The translations under genes and the position numbers were made by a program. The notes beneath the pieces are model-generated. The model saw only the letters and a list, made by a program, of their open reading frames with translations. It had not been told where the DNA came from and did not search any database. This document shows positions 28,150 through 37,300 of a stretch of 64,000 nucleotides of DNA, piece by piece. Every line of letters starts with the position of its first letter. The stretch's first letter is position 1. The stretch comes from Mesorhizobium australicum WSM2073. GTDB taxonomy: Bacteria > Pseudomonadota > Alphaproteobacteria > Rhizobiales > Rhizobiaceae. The DNA is taken from positions 5,718,001-5,782,000 of the forward strand of contig NC_019973.1 in NCBI RefSeq assembly GCF_000230995.2, given 5' to 3'.

Positions 28150-28165
28150 TGTCAGGGTTCCGACA
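28150..28165 (-). promoter_or_regulatory. NifA upstream activator sequence 2
   Basis: TGTCAGGGTTCCGACA fits TGT-N10-ACA, 20 bp (about two helical turns) from the first site. Tandem NifA sites are typical of strongly activated nif/fix promoters. Confidence 0.7.
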
Positions 28166-29318
28166 AATGATCAGACGATTCTGGTCGCGAAAGGCGCCTC
28201 AGAGGGACACCGCGTGCGGGGAGTGGCAACTCTGGCCCGACCTTTACGTCATCACAAACGTTTTGGCCCATAACGAGGCGGTTCCTTTGAAGTCGCCGTG
28301 CCGAAGATACATCCATAGTCCCCGGCGTTCCGATTTGAGCCGTGAACACTTGCTCAAAAGCTTCGGTTGCACTTTGCGACTGTTCCCCATCGAGGTGCGG
28401 ATCGCAGGTTGAATCCTGCTTCCGAGAGCCGGGGCAAGGACCCGCACCGCGTCCTAGTCTCCTGGCCCGTTCCTGGCCTGGACGAAATCGATCTGGAGCG
28501 GCCGTGCTGCCGCCGCCGTAGTGAATTCGGCCCGAATGTTCTTGCGGCCAGTTCCCTCTCACGAGGTCGTTTCGACGTATCCCGAATCCACCAGGAATCT
28601 CTCGGTTAGTGATGGACTCCCAGGAAGGGGGCGGCCTCCGTCATCGTCATGACGTTCGATAAGGACAGTACGGTCGGCCCCGGCGACTGGCAGGGACGCA
28701 ATAACGGCATGGGAATGCATGACGAACTTTTCCTTCTGGAGTGGCGGTCTCTTGCCTCAGCATTTCGGTCGCCATGCCGACGCTGGTTTTTGTGGGGCTC
28801 GTCGAAGCGCCAGGCGCCACCTTGTGCTCACATGCGCGGCCGCAGGATACGCGAGAATTCGGCAGATTTAATCAAAGAGCACGGCAGCGCCAGGGACAGA
28901 ACGGTGTCGGCACAGTAGGCGAAAGGGCGGTCTCGAGCTTTAGCTCCCCGCACGAAGCGGTCTGGAACCAAGCCTGATCTCCGGAGCCGCCGTCGCGCGT
29001 CCCGCCATGCGCAGGCGCGCGCAGTCCGCAAGGGCTTGAGCGGAGCGTCCCTTGCGGACGAGCACGGCTGCGCGAGGGACAGAGCGCGTCGGAGGCAGCG
29101 GGTTCAGGCGGCCTGATCCTTGGTGAGTCCAGAGCGTCTTCTTTGGTCGACCGCTCGGCCGAAACGCCGTTCCTGGGGTGGCAACCTGGCCCTACCATCG
29201 AGAAAGCAGGGAGCTAACGGGATAGGCCTTCCGGTTTAGGCACGCGTTGTCTGGTCGGCGGATAGATGAGTGTTCTGATGTCTGCTACGATCGAAACCAA
29301 AGAGTCGAGGGGGCGACA
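28166..29318. other. Gene-poor stretch
   Basis: About 1.15 kb with short overlapping frames only. The minus-strand frame at 29031-28828 is Arg-rich without a known domain. I see no supported gene or element. Confidence 0.4.
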
Positions 29319-30211
29319 ATGGTTGAAGTGTTCCGCGGAAGGGGCGGTAAACTCGAACACGAAGGGGCCGCGCTCGGTAGAATCCATGCGCAGGCAAATC
29401 ACCGGAAGGCGTTGGGGTACTGGCTCGGGTTCTTGAAGGGCGTGATGGCCAGCGAGCGGGTCGAGAGCGCGGAGATGCCGCCACTCAGGGTCGAAGCTGA
29501 GCAGTTCCTGTCCCTTCTTCATGACGACGATGCTGCCGAGCTCATCCGCGATCTGGATGTGTGGGGTAACGCGCCCGAAGAGATCTACGCCATCCTTGAA
29601 ACTATAGTCGGCATACGCTCGCGGGAGTTTATCGCCGCTGACGAGAAGGACGAAGTCAACGAGTTCTACGGGTTCTGTGCCGGTATCGCCTGCGACAACT
29701 CCATCACGCCCGCAGAGGTCGAAAGACTGCGAGTGTGGTCCTGCAGAGAGACAGCCGCGTGGCGTCTCTCGGAGAAACTGCCAGAAGGTCTATTTCTGAC
29801 GGTCGCATAACCGCCGAGGAGGCAAAAGACATATGCGGGTGGATTGCCCATCTTGTCGGCGACAGCGCGACAGATACGGGGCTGCCTACCTTCGGCAATG
29901 TGGGTGTCATTGACGGCGCCTTGGAGGATGCAAGCCGGCTCGTAATTCCGAGTCGGATGTTCGTCCTCACGGGAAAATTCGCCATTGGCCCGCGAAAGGT
30001 AATCGCTGAGATGATTTGCGAACGCGGCGGTGATTGGAAGGAAACCGTCTGCGGCCAGACCGACTACCTCGTCGTCGCGGCCGAAGCGTCTCGGGACTGG
30101 AAGCACAGCCATGAAGGCACGAAGATCATAAGGGCAATGGAGCTTCGCGAAAAGGGAGGTCGGCCGGATCTGGTTCTTGAACCGATGCTGGCCAAAGCGT
30201 TGGGTTTCTGA
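29319..30211 (+). pseudogene. BRCT-domain protein gene with a frameshift
   Basis: Two overlapping frames form one gene. The 5' part (29319-29810, SD GAGGGGG) encodes an acidic helical region with NEFYGFCAGIACDNSITPAE. The 3' part continues in another frame (to 30211) with DGRITAEEAKDICGWIAHLV and a BRCT domain: RMFVLTGKFAIGPRKVIAEM, GGDWKETVCGQTDYLVVA and a late KALGF end. The repeated ITPAE/ITAEE motifs make one reading frame of about 295 codons plausible. The shift lies near 29770-29800. BRCT domains mediate DNA-repair protein contacts. Sequencing error cannot be excluded. Confidence 0.65.
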
Positions 30212-30720
30212 CCGCCTCCATCCGGCAAAGGAAAACCTATTATCTTGGAAGTGCGGCTTCAGAGCATGGTCGCGTTGGAAGCGCGGAGCCTGAATACCCG
30301 AGCCTTAGTGGATCCTGATACGGGTCTGGGCGCTCGCCACCTTTCTTGACAGTTTTTAAGGCGGGCAGCGGCCGCACCTGCACGAACAATATCTCCCACG
30401 GCATCGCGGCACGGTCGTGCTTCACTGGTTCACCCGAAGCAAAAGCGAGGCTCGATGTGCGCCGATGCTATGCTATTTCTCCGTCATGCCGAGATGACCC
30501 GTTCGCATCGCGGCCGCTCTCTCGCCTGCACTTGCCCAGATCGACCGCATAGTGACGGAGACAGACGCTCCTTTCACTCAGGTCGACCGAACGAGCTTCG
30601 ATGACGTGATGACCACGGTCGCCGCGATCGCCGTCGACTGGGGGGTCCCGTCGATGCCATCACGACGGCGTTAATAGAACTTCGTTCTCCATTGAGATGA
30701 GGCTTCAAGGGCTAGATGAA
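30212..30720. other. Intergenic stretch, possible gene fragment
   Basis: No complete gene. Around 30530-30660 a plus-strand frame reads ALAQIDRIVTETDAPFTQVD, protein-like but without a start or known family, so perhaps a 3' remnant. Confidence 0.35.
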
Positions 30721-30740
30721 ATGTAGTCTTCGTGCTACAT
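30721..30740. promoter_or_regulatory. Palindromic operator of the hipBA-like operon
   Basis: ATGTAG-N8-CTACAT is a perfect dyad 33 bp before the HipB-like start. A half-site-like CTGTAG follows at 30752. HipB-type repressors bind such palindromes for autoregulation. Confidence 0.6.
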
Positions 30741-30772
30741 AACGCACCAATCTGTAGCGCGAAGGTGACATA

Positions 30773-31108
30773 ATGCCCACTCCACACAACCCTCCTGCTG
30801 CGGTGCGGCGCGTGCTGCGCAAGCTTGGGGCTGACATTCATGATGCCCGTCGACGCCGACGGCTGCCGATGGCGGTGGTAGCCGAGCGCGCCTTCACTTC
30901 TCGCTCGACTCTGCAAAGGGTCGAAGCCGGGGACACCAACGTCAGCGTCGGCATCTATGCCGGCGTCCTGCAGGCGCTCGGCCTCCTCGAGGGCCTAGGC
31001 CAGGTCGCCGACATCAGCAACGACAGCGTCGGTCAGGCGCTCGCCAGTGCCGACCTGCCCAAGCATGTCCACCTCCAGCGGCCAACCGGATCGTCGCGCG
31101 ATGGCTGA
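30773..31108 (+). CDS. HipB-like XRE-family antitoxin/repressor
   Basis: 111 aa with a helix-turn-helix: DIHDARRRRRLPMAVVAERAF, then TSRSTLQRVEAGDTNVSVG (about residues 41-60). The last codons overlap the start of the HipA-like kinase, the typical antitoxin-toxin order. Expected to repress the operon at the palindrome upstream and to sequester HipA. Confidence 0.85.
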   Translation: MPTPHNPPAAVRRVLRKLGADIHDARRRRRLPMAVVAERAFTSRSTLQRVEAGDTNVSVGIYAGVLQALGLLEGLGQVADISNDSVGQALASADLPKHVHLQRPTGSSRDG

Positions 31109-32348
31109 CTTCGAGGTCCATATCGATTTGGACGGCCGCACACGCCCGATCGGACTGGCGAGGAGCAATCGCGTCCGGGGCACCGAGACCATGCTCTTCG
31201 AGTATGACGGAGCATGGCTTGAGGATTCGGACCGCTTCTCGCTAGAGCCAGCTCTTGCTCTGACCCGCGGAGCCTTCGCCCCCCCTGCAGGTCTTGCGAC
31301 TTTCGGCTCCATCGGCGACTCAGCGCCGGATACCTGGGGCCGGCGCCTCATGCAGCGCGCCGAACGCCGCCTCGCCGACCAAGAAGGCCGCGCGGTTCGC
31401 ACGCTTATAGAAAGCGACTACCTGCTCAGCGTCGCCGACGAGACGCGACTTGGCGCCCTCCGCTTCCGCTGGGTCGGCGAAGAGATTTTCCAAGCGCCGA
31501 TCCGCACGGGCGTTCCCGCTTTAATCGAGCTTGGCCGTTTGCTCCAGATCACCGAACGGATCCTCCGAGACGAGGAAACGGATGAAGACCTGCAGCTCAT
31601 CTTTGCCCCAGGCTCCTCCCTGGGCGGTGCCCGACCGAAGGCCTCGGTTATCGACCAACATGGTCACCTCTCCATAGCGAAATTCCCGAAGGAGACCGAC
31701 GACTACAGTATGGAGACCTGGGAACAGATCGCGCTGCGGCTGGCCGGCCAGGCAGGTATTGCCACGCCTCGACACGAGCTGATCGAGGTCGCCGGCAAGC
31801 CAGTCATGTTGTCGCGGCGCTTCGATCGTGACGGTGCGAGCCGCATCCCGTTCCTGTCGGCGATGGCGATGATGGGCGCCAAGGACGGTGAGCGCGGCAG
31901 CTATCCGGAGATCGTCGATGCCCTTGCTCAACACGGCGCCCAGGGGAAGACGGACGCGCATGCCCTCTATCGGCGGGTCGTCTTCAATGTGCTGGTTTCC
32001 AATGTCGACGACCACCTCCGCAATCACGGTTTCCTATGGCTGGGAAAGGCGGGGTGGTCTCTCTCGCCGGCATACGACCTCAATCCCGTCCCGACAGATC
32101 TCAAGGCCCGGGTGCTGACGACGAACATCGATCTCGATGAGGGCACCTGTTCGCTCGATCTGCTTGAAGCCGCGTCGATATTTTTCGCGCTCACCCTGCC
32201 GCAGGCCCGCGCGATTATCAAAGAGGTCGCGACCGTGACAGCGACCTGGCGCGATACAGCCAAGGCGGTCGGCGCTCGATCGGCGGAAATCAGCCGAATG
32301 GCCAGCGCTTTCGAGCATGACGATCTCAAGCTGGCGCTGGCGCTATGA
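31101..32348 (+). CDS. HipA-like serine/threonine kinase toxin
   Basis: 415 aa. It has an N-terminal HipA_N region (FGSIGDSAPDTWGRRLMQRAE), the activation-loop/P-loop GSSLGGARPKASVI near residue 175, catalytic NVDDHLRNHGFLW near 302 and metal-binding YDLNP near 327. E. coli HipA phosphorylates glutamyl-tRNA synthetase and causes growth arrest; this diverged member may have another target. The start ATG lies within the last codons of the HipB-like gene, and the stop overlaps the next start. Confidence 0.9.
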   Translation: MADFEVHIDLDGRTRPIGLARSNRVRGTETMLFEYDGAWLEDSDRFSLEPALALTRGAFAPPAGLATFGSIGDSAPDTWGRRLMQRAERRLADQEGRAVRTLIESDYLLSVADETRLGALRFRWVGEEIFQAPIRTGVPALIELGRLLQITERILRDEETDEDLQLIFAPGSSLGGARPKASVIDQHGHLSIAKFPKETDDYSMETWEQIALRLAGQAGIATPRHELIEVAGKPVMLSRRFDRDGASRIPFLSAMAMMGAKDGERGSYPEIVDALAQHGAQGKTDAHALYRRVVFNVLVSNVDDHLRNHGFLWLGKAGWSLSPAYDLNPVPTDLKARVLTTNIDLDEGTCSLDLLEAASIFFALTLPQARAIIKEVATVTATWRDTAKAVGARSAEISRMASAFEHDDLKLALAL

Positions 32349-33467
32349 CGAGGACCTTCCTCCACAATTTCGATCCGCCAGCATTCAGCCCTGTCACGGG
32401 CGCGACCGTCGACCTCGACGTCTCGGAGATCGAGGACGCCGGGATTCGCGAAGTGTTGCAGACGCCAGGGGCTGCATACGGCGCGTGGTCTATCCTGGAC
32501 GCGCTGTTGACGCCAACCGGCGCGGGTACGCCCTTCATCTTCCGGGAACCGCTTGGGCAAGCCCGCGAGGTGAAGGTCGCGCTATCCGGCTTGTTCGGCC
32601 GCTTCGTTGCCCGCGCCTATCTGGAACGCTACTTCAACTTTCGTCTTCGCGCATCTCGGCAGCCGCATCATCGACCTCGATCGCCGCCGGCAGGTCAAAG
32701 TCACGCGCTTGTCCCGCGGCGATCTGCCCGACTGGATCGCCTGCGCATCCGACCTGTCCTCCTTGACCGTGGCCGAAGCGAAGGGTTGCCACGATAATGG
32801 CGGCCCGGCCAAAGCATTGAACCGCGCCTGGGCTCAGGCCGGACGGATAGATATCACCGCTGGAGGCCGCAAGATCACAGTGAAGCGCATTGCCGTCGCG
32901 ACCCGCTGGGGGATGGCGGCGCGAAATCCGACGGACGCCCACCTCTCAGTCCGCGATCCGATCGATGAAGGCGAGCCGATCAAGCCGGAGGAGAAAGACG
33001 CGCTCTTCATCGGGCTTCTCCGCCTCCATATCGCCAATCTCATCAAGTCGCTTGGGCACGCTGAGCTAGCCAGTGCGCTTCGCGGCCTCACACACCAGCC
33101 GTTCGCGCGAAGACTGCAAGGGGATCTCCAACGCGCCCGAGCGCTGCTGGATGCCACGTTGGTGAGAGAGCTGGAAAAGGCCACGACCATGGGCGGACTG
33201 ATCGGAGGGATCGTCACCCGTGCCGGACCCGTCGCTGACACCGACGTTGCGCCCGCCGATCAGGAGGCGCTCGCTCGCCTCAATCTCCGGCCGGTCTTCG
33301 TCGGCATCGAGCGCGATCTCATCCGTGCCGCTATCGACGCGGAGCTGCAAACCGTTCGCATGCGCCTGACGCAGATAGGGGGTCCCGATGATTTTTCTCG
33401 GCCTGACCGCGCTGGCGGCTGGATCATCCCGATCGGTGAGGAGCGACGCATCAGAGGAGGCAACTGA
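32345..33467 (+). pseudogene. HipA-downstream gene of unknown function, frameshifted
   Basis: A first frame starts at ATG 32345, overlapping the hipA stop (MTRTFLHNFDPPAFSPVTGA), and runs to about 32640. The protein then continues in another frame (FVFAHLGSRIIDLDRRRQVK to the stop at 33467). Together they would give about 370 aa encoded as the third gene of the hip operon. Family not recognised. A single indel near 32630-32645 explains the break; real decay and sequencing error cannot be separated here. Confidence 0.55.
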
Positions 33468-34005
33468 TCCGGTGACCACCGAACATGAGCATCGTGGGGA
33501 AACGGCCGGCGACACCAGACACGGCACGATTAGGCAGAAAGATGGAACGCAGGAGACTGAACGCGGCCACGCCGCGCTGATGCCCACTATCACCACCGAC
33601 AGGGGACGAAAATTCAGATCGTCTGCCGAAACGTATTCGGCCCCGTCCGGTACTGTCGTATATCGATACGCTGGGGAAGGCCGCGCCTTGAGGCCAAAAT
33701 GGCGGCCGCCCGGGTTCAGGCTAGATACGAAGCCTCGGAGGCTGACATCAGTTATCCGAGGAGTTGTATCACCAGGCCCCGCTCTCGAAACGAACGACAT
33801 GACATCCCGGGGGCAGTTCGGGTGCCTGACCCAGCCTCAGAGCAGCGAGATCCACCACAAGCGAGCTCAGCAGCGAGCGGGACGCTTGGCCGCCCGCGCA
33901 AGCACCTCGATGAAGTCTCCTGATTGGGCTTTCCAACGCCGGTATGCAGCGTTGCAACAGATCCTTCAAAGAAAATCGCGGACTTTTAGCACTCTAAACC
34001 GGTGA
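33388..34005 (+). CDS. Hypothetical protein, doubtful
   Basis: 205-codon frame overlapping the end of the previous gene by 80 bp. The sequence is hydrophilic and Arg/Thr-rich with no domain or clear ribosome binding site. Listed only because the interval has no other candidate; it may be non-coding. Confidence 0.2.
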   Translation: MIFLGLTALAAGSSRSVRSDASEEATDPVTTEHEHRGETAGDTRHGTIRQKDGTQETERGHAALMPTITTDRGRKFRSSAETYSAPSGTVVYRYAGEGRALRPKWRPPGFRLDTKPRRLTSVIRGVVSPGPALETNDMTSRGQFGCLTQPQSSEIHHKRAQQRAGRLAARASTSMKSPDWAFQRRYAALQQILQRKSRTFSTLNR

Positions 34006-34244
34006 GAATATGTACGTTGAGCCTCGTTAAAGCCGCGGGTCGAGACCGTGGCGCCGTGCCCCGACCAAATACCTGCAGCTCGGAAAAGCAGGGGCCGGCA
34101 GGAGCATTTGCCTTGGTCGAGGAGATATATCGCAAACGATCTGACGATGCGGTCGAGCGTATTGACCTCGTCGGGACGGCAAGATCGCCTCTGAAAGAGT
34201 GGGAGACGCCAAATGGACGAAGTCAATACAACGAGCGCCGGACG

Positions 34245-34595
34245 ATGATGACACTGGTCAGGCGCCTAAAGGCCGCGGCTCATCTTGATCGACTTCGAAT
34301 CCTGGGACTTTGTGCGCATGCGGACCTAACCGTCTGCGAGCTAGCAGAAGTTCTGAGTCTGTCTCGCGAGCACGTGGTTGCACACGTCCGTCGGCTCGCC
34401 AGAGCCGGCTTTCTTCTCGGCAACGAACAGCGCCCCTGGCCTTCGTACCACCTCGAAGCAGGAGGCTCGGACGGCGGCTTGGTTCAATTATTGGTTGATC
34501 TCCTGCCTCACGGCGATGGCCATCACAGACAAGACCTACAGCGACTGGAGGCGATACAGAGCGCGCGGTCCAAGGTGACCGCCTGCTTGTCTTGA
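34245..34595 (+). CDS. ArsR-type regulator, truncated relative to ArsR-methyltransferase fusions
   Basis: 116 aa winged-helix protein: LKAAAHLDRLRILGLCAHAD, then LTVCELAEVLSLSREHVVAHVRRL. It ends shortly after QDLQRLEAIQSARSKV. In rhizobial regulators of methionine-cycle genes this point is followed by a SAM-binding methyltransferase domain, which is missing here. The start ATG 34245 is the first in frame. A short frame ending just there (from ATG 34213) looks like its displaced N-terminus, so a frameshift is possible. It is 12 bp upstream of glyA and probably co-transcribed. Confidence 0.7.
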   Translation: MMTLVRRLKAAAHLDRLRILGLCAHADLTVCELAEVLSLSREHVVAHVRRLARAGFLLGNEQRPWPSYHLEAGGSDGGLVQLLVDLLPHGDGHHRQDLQRLEAIQSARSKVTACLS

Positions 34596-34607
34596 AACTT
34601 AGTCCCA

Positions 34608-35963
34608 ATGGATCGCGAAGCAGATATGAGCAATTCGACTGGCGGCGGGATCGCGGAGCTTGGCACTTGCGAGTGGCCTCCCCTGGCTGTCGCAGATTCT
34701 CGCGTTCACGAGCTGCTTTTAAGACAGGAGCGCCAGGAGAGGACGACCCTCAAGCTTATCGCCTCCGAGAACTTCGCGTCCTCCGCGGTGCTGGAAGCGA
34801 CCGGGTCTATTTTCACCAACAAGTATGCCGAGGGATATCCTGGCGCACGCTATTACGCCGGAAACGAGATCGTCGATGAGCTTGAGAACCTCGCCATGGA
34901 TCGATTGAAGGCACTGTTCGGCTGTGAACACGCCAACGTGCAGCCCTATTCCGGCTCCCCGGCCAATCAGGCTGTCTGTCGAGCGCTGTTGTGTCCGGGA
35001 GACAAGATGATGGGCTTGACCCTCCCCGAGGGCGGGCATCTGACTCACGGTTGGGCCGTCAACTTCTCCGGCACTGACTATCAGAGAGTCCCGTACGGGC
35101 TGCACGAAAAGACACACCAGATTGACCATGACAGCTTGCGCGAGACGGCCAAGCGGGAACGACCGAAGCTCATTTGGGTCGGCGGAACTGCCTATCCGCG
35201 TATCTTTGACTACGAGGCAATGGCCGAAATTGCTTCGGAGGTGAACTCCTACCTGGTGGCCGACATCGCCCACATCAGCGGCCTCGTTGTCGCAGGAGTG
35301 CACCCCAATCCTGTAGGCCATTGCGATGTGGTCACCAGCACCTCTCACAAATCGATCCGCGGTCCCCGCGGTGGCTTCATATTGTCAAGGAATGAAGACC
35401 GCTATCAGGCACTCTATCATTCCAAGAGCAAACACAATCTGGCCAAACGCATAGACCGTGCCGTGTTCCCTCTCCTGCAGGGCGGACCTCACATGAATAC
35501 GATTGCAGCGCTAGCTGTCGCTCTGCACGAAGCAGGGAATCCGTCCTTCCGTGTGTACGGTCAGCAGATCGTCAACAACGCCAGGGCTCTGGCCCAGGCG
35601 CTTCTGGAGCGAGGCTATGAACTCGTCACGGGGGGCACTGACAATCACATGCTGATCCTTGATCTACGGGAACGGCCGCTGTCCGGGAAAGCCTATGCCG
35701 AGCGCTTGTCGCAAGCAGGTATCATCACGAATTTCAACATGGTGCCGGGCGACCGGCGGCATCCCGCGCTCACCAGCGGCATTCGGTTAGGCACGCCAGC
35801 AGTGACGTCTGTGGGCATGCGCGAGGCGGAAATGCTGCAGATTGCCGCTTTCATCGACCTTGTTTGCCGCCAGCCCGATGATTCGGATGTCCATGCCCGC
35901 GTGCGCAGAGACGTTGCCGACTTCTGCGCTGCGTTCGACGTCCCTGGCATCTCCGACAGATAA
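34608..35963 (+). CDS. glyA: Serine hydroxymethyltransferase
   Basis: 451-aa PLP enzyme converting serine and tetrahydrofolate to glycine and methylene-THF. Visible are LIASENFAS near residue 49, NKYAEGYPGARYYAG near 70, and the PLP-lysine segment TSTSHKSIRGPRGG near 250. It is about 25 residues longer than typical GlyA at the N-terminus; ATG 34626 is an alternative. Second gene of the methyl-cycle cluster, supplying one-carbon units for methionine/SAM. Presumably a second copy beside a chromosomal glyA. Confidence 0.95.
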   Translation: MDREADMSNSTGGGIAELGTCEWPPLAVADSRVHELLLRQERQERTTLKLIASENFASSAVLEATGSIFTNKYAEGYPGARYYAGNEIVDELENLAMDRLKALFGCEHANVQPYSGSPANQAVCRALLCPGDKMMGLTLPEGGHLTHGWAVNFSGTDYQRVPYGLHEKTHQIDHDSLRETAKRERPKLIWVGGTAYPRIFDYEAMAEIASEVNSYLVADIAHISGLVVAGVHPNPVGHCDVVTSTSHKSIRGPRGGFILSRNEDRYQALYHSKSKHNLAKRIDRAVFPLLQGGPHMNTIAALAVALHEAGNPSFRVYGQQIVNNARALAQALLERGYELVTGGTDNHMLILDLRERPLSGKAYAERLSQAGIITNFNMVPGDRRHPALTSGIRLGTPAVTSVGMREAEMLQIAAFIDLVCRQPDDSDVHARVRRDVADFCAAFDVPGISDR

Positions 35964-36017
35964 GATGGCCGGATCGGCTGTCACATTTAATTCCAACGTT
36001 TGAAGCGAGGATATTCC

Positions 36018-37193
36018 ATGACCAGACAATTCGTGTTCTCCTCCGAATCCGTCGGCGCGGGACATCCCGACAAGATGGCCGACAATATCTCAGATGGCGT
36101 CCTCGATGCGATCCTTCGCAAGGATCCTCTGGCTCGCGTTGCTTGTGAAGCGTTGGTGAAGTCAGGGATGGTCGTTCTGGCTGGCGAGATCACCAGCCAC
36201 GCGCAGATCGACTACAGCCAAGTTGCCCGCGATATCATTTTGGACATTGGATATGACGACGATGCGATCGGCTTTGACGGCCGGCGTTGCGCGGTGATCT
36301 TGGCCCTGACCGAGCAGTCGCCTGACATCAGCCAGGGGGTAGACGAGGGACGAGGGCAGGATCTCGAGCAGGGAGCGGGAGATCAGGGCCTCATGTTCGG
36401 GTACGCATGCAACGAGACCGAAACATTGATGCCATTGCCAATCCAACTTGCTCACGATTTGACGAAAAAACAGGCAGAGGTGCGCCAAACCGGACGCCTT
36501 GGCTGGCTTCGCCCGGACGTTAAATCTCAGGTGTCCGTCCGCTATGAAGGTTTGCGACCGGTAGCGCTCGATACCATAGTCCTGTCGACGCAGCATGACG
36601 ATAAGGTCTCACAGGCCGCCGTCCGCGAAGGCGTCATTGAGGAGATCATAAGGCCGGTCTTGCCCCATGACCTGGATACGACGGGAATAAGGTTCCTGGT
36701 CAATCCAACCGGCCGGTTCGTGGTCGGCGGGCCGCGAGGCGATTGCGGGCTTACCGGCCGCAAGATCATCGTCGATTCCTACGGCGGCATGGGGCGTCAC
36801 GGCGGCGGTGCCTTTTCGGGCAAGGACCCGTCCAAGGTTGATCGGTCGGCCGCCTATGCCGCGCGGTACGTCGCAAAAAACGTCGTTGCCAGCGGACTTG
36901 CGGAGGTGTGCGAGGTTCAGCTTGCTTACGCGATCGGTGTGGCCGCACCGGTCTCAGTCCTCATCAATACATTCGGAACCGCAAAGATTGATGAAAAAAG
37001 GATCGAACGCGCCGTCCTTGAGCTTTTCGATCTCAGGCCGAAAGGCATCATCAAGGCGCTGGATCTCTTACGGCCGATTTACCGCAAGACCGCGACATAC
37101 GGACACTTCGGCCGCGAAGAGCCGGAGTTCACCTGGGAAAAGACGGACAGAGCTGACGACCTGTCGCGTGAGGCAGGACCCGCAGCTGCTTGA
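36018..37193 (+). CDS. metK: S-adenosylmethionine synthetase
   Basis: 391 aa. It starts [20 protein letters not shown] at ATG 36018 with AGCGAGG upstream. ATP/Met-site motifs [12 protein letters not shown] and [24 protein letters not shown] loop (here [19 protein letters not shown]) are intact. It makes SAM, the methyl donor of the nearby methyltransferases. A strong hairpin terminator follows at 37251. Confidence 0.96.
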   Translation: MTRQFVFSSESVGAGHPDKMADNISDGVLDAILRKDPLARVACEALVKSGMVVLAGEITSHAQIDYSQVARDIILDIGYDDDAIGFDGRRCAVILALTEQSPDISQGVDEGRGQDLEQGAGDQGLMFGYACNETETLMPLPIQLAHDLTKKQAEVRQTGRLGWLRPDVKSQVSVRYEGLRPVALDTIVLSTQHDDKVSQAAVREGVIEEIIRPVLPHDLDTTGIRFLVNPTGRFVVGGPRGDCGLTGRKIIVDSYGGMGRHGGGAFSGKDPSKVDRSAAYAARYVAKNVVASGLAEVCEVQLAYAIGVAAPVSVLINTFGTAKIDEKRIERAVLELFDLRPKGIIKALDLLRPIYRKTATYGHFGREEPEFTWEKTDRADDLSREAGPAAA

Positions 37194-37250
37194 TGCGTCG
37201 GTATTGGATTCTTTCGGCAAAGGACGACCCATTCCACACTCGAAAGAAAC

Positions 37251-37287
37251 ACCCGGCCGGCGTGGCAAGAAGCCGGCTCGGGTTTTT
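37251..37287 (+). terminator. Rho-independent terminator between metK and adenosine kinase
   Basis: Stem ACCCGGCCGGC with GCCGGCTCGGGT around a 10-nt loop, followed by TTTTT. It ends only about 14 bp before the adenosine kinase ATG, so the kinase gene seems to have arrived with foreign upstream DNA. Confidence 0.8.
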
Positions 37288-37300
37288 GGCGGAGATTTTG

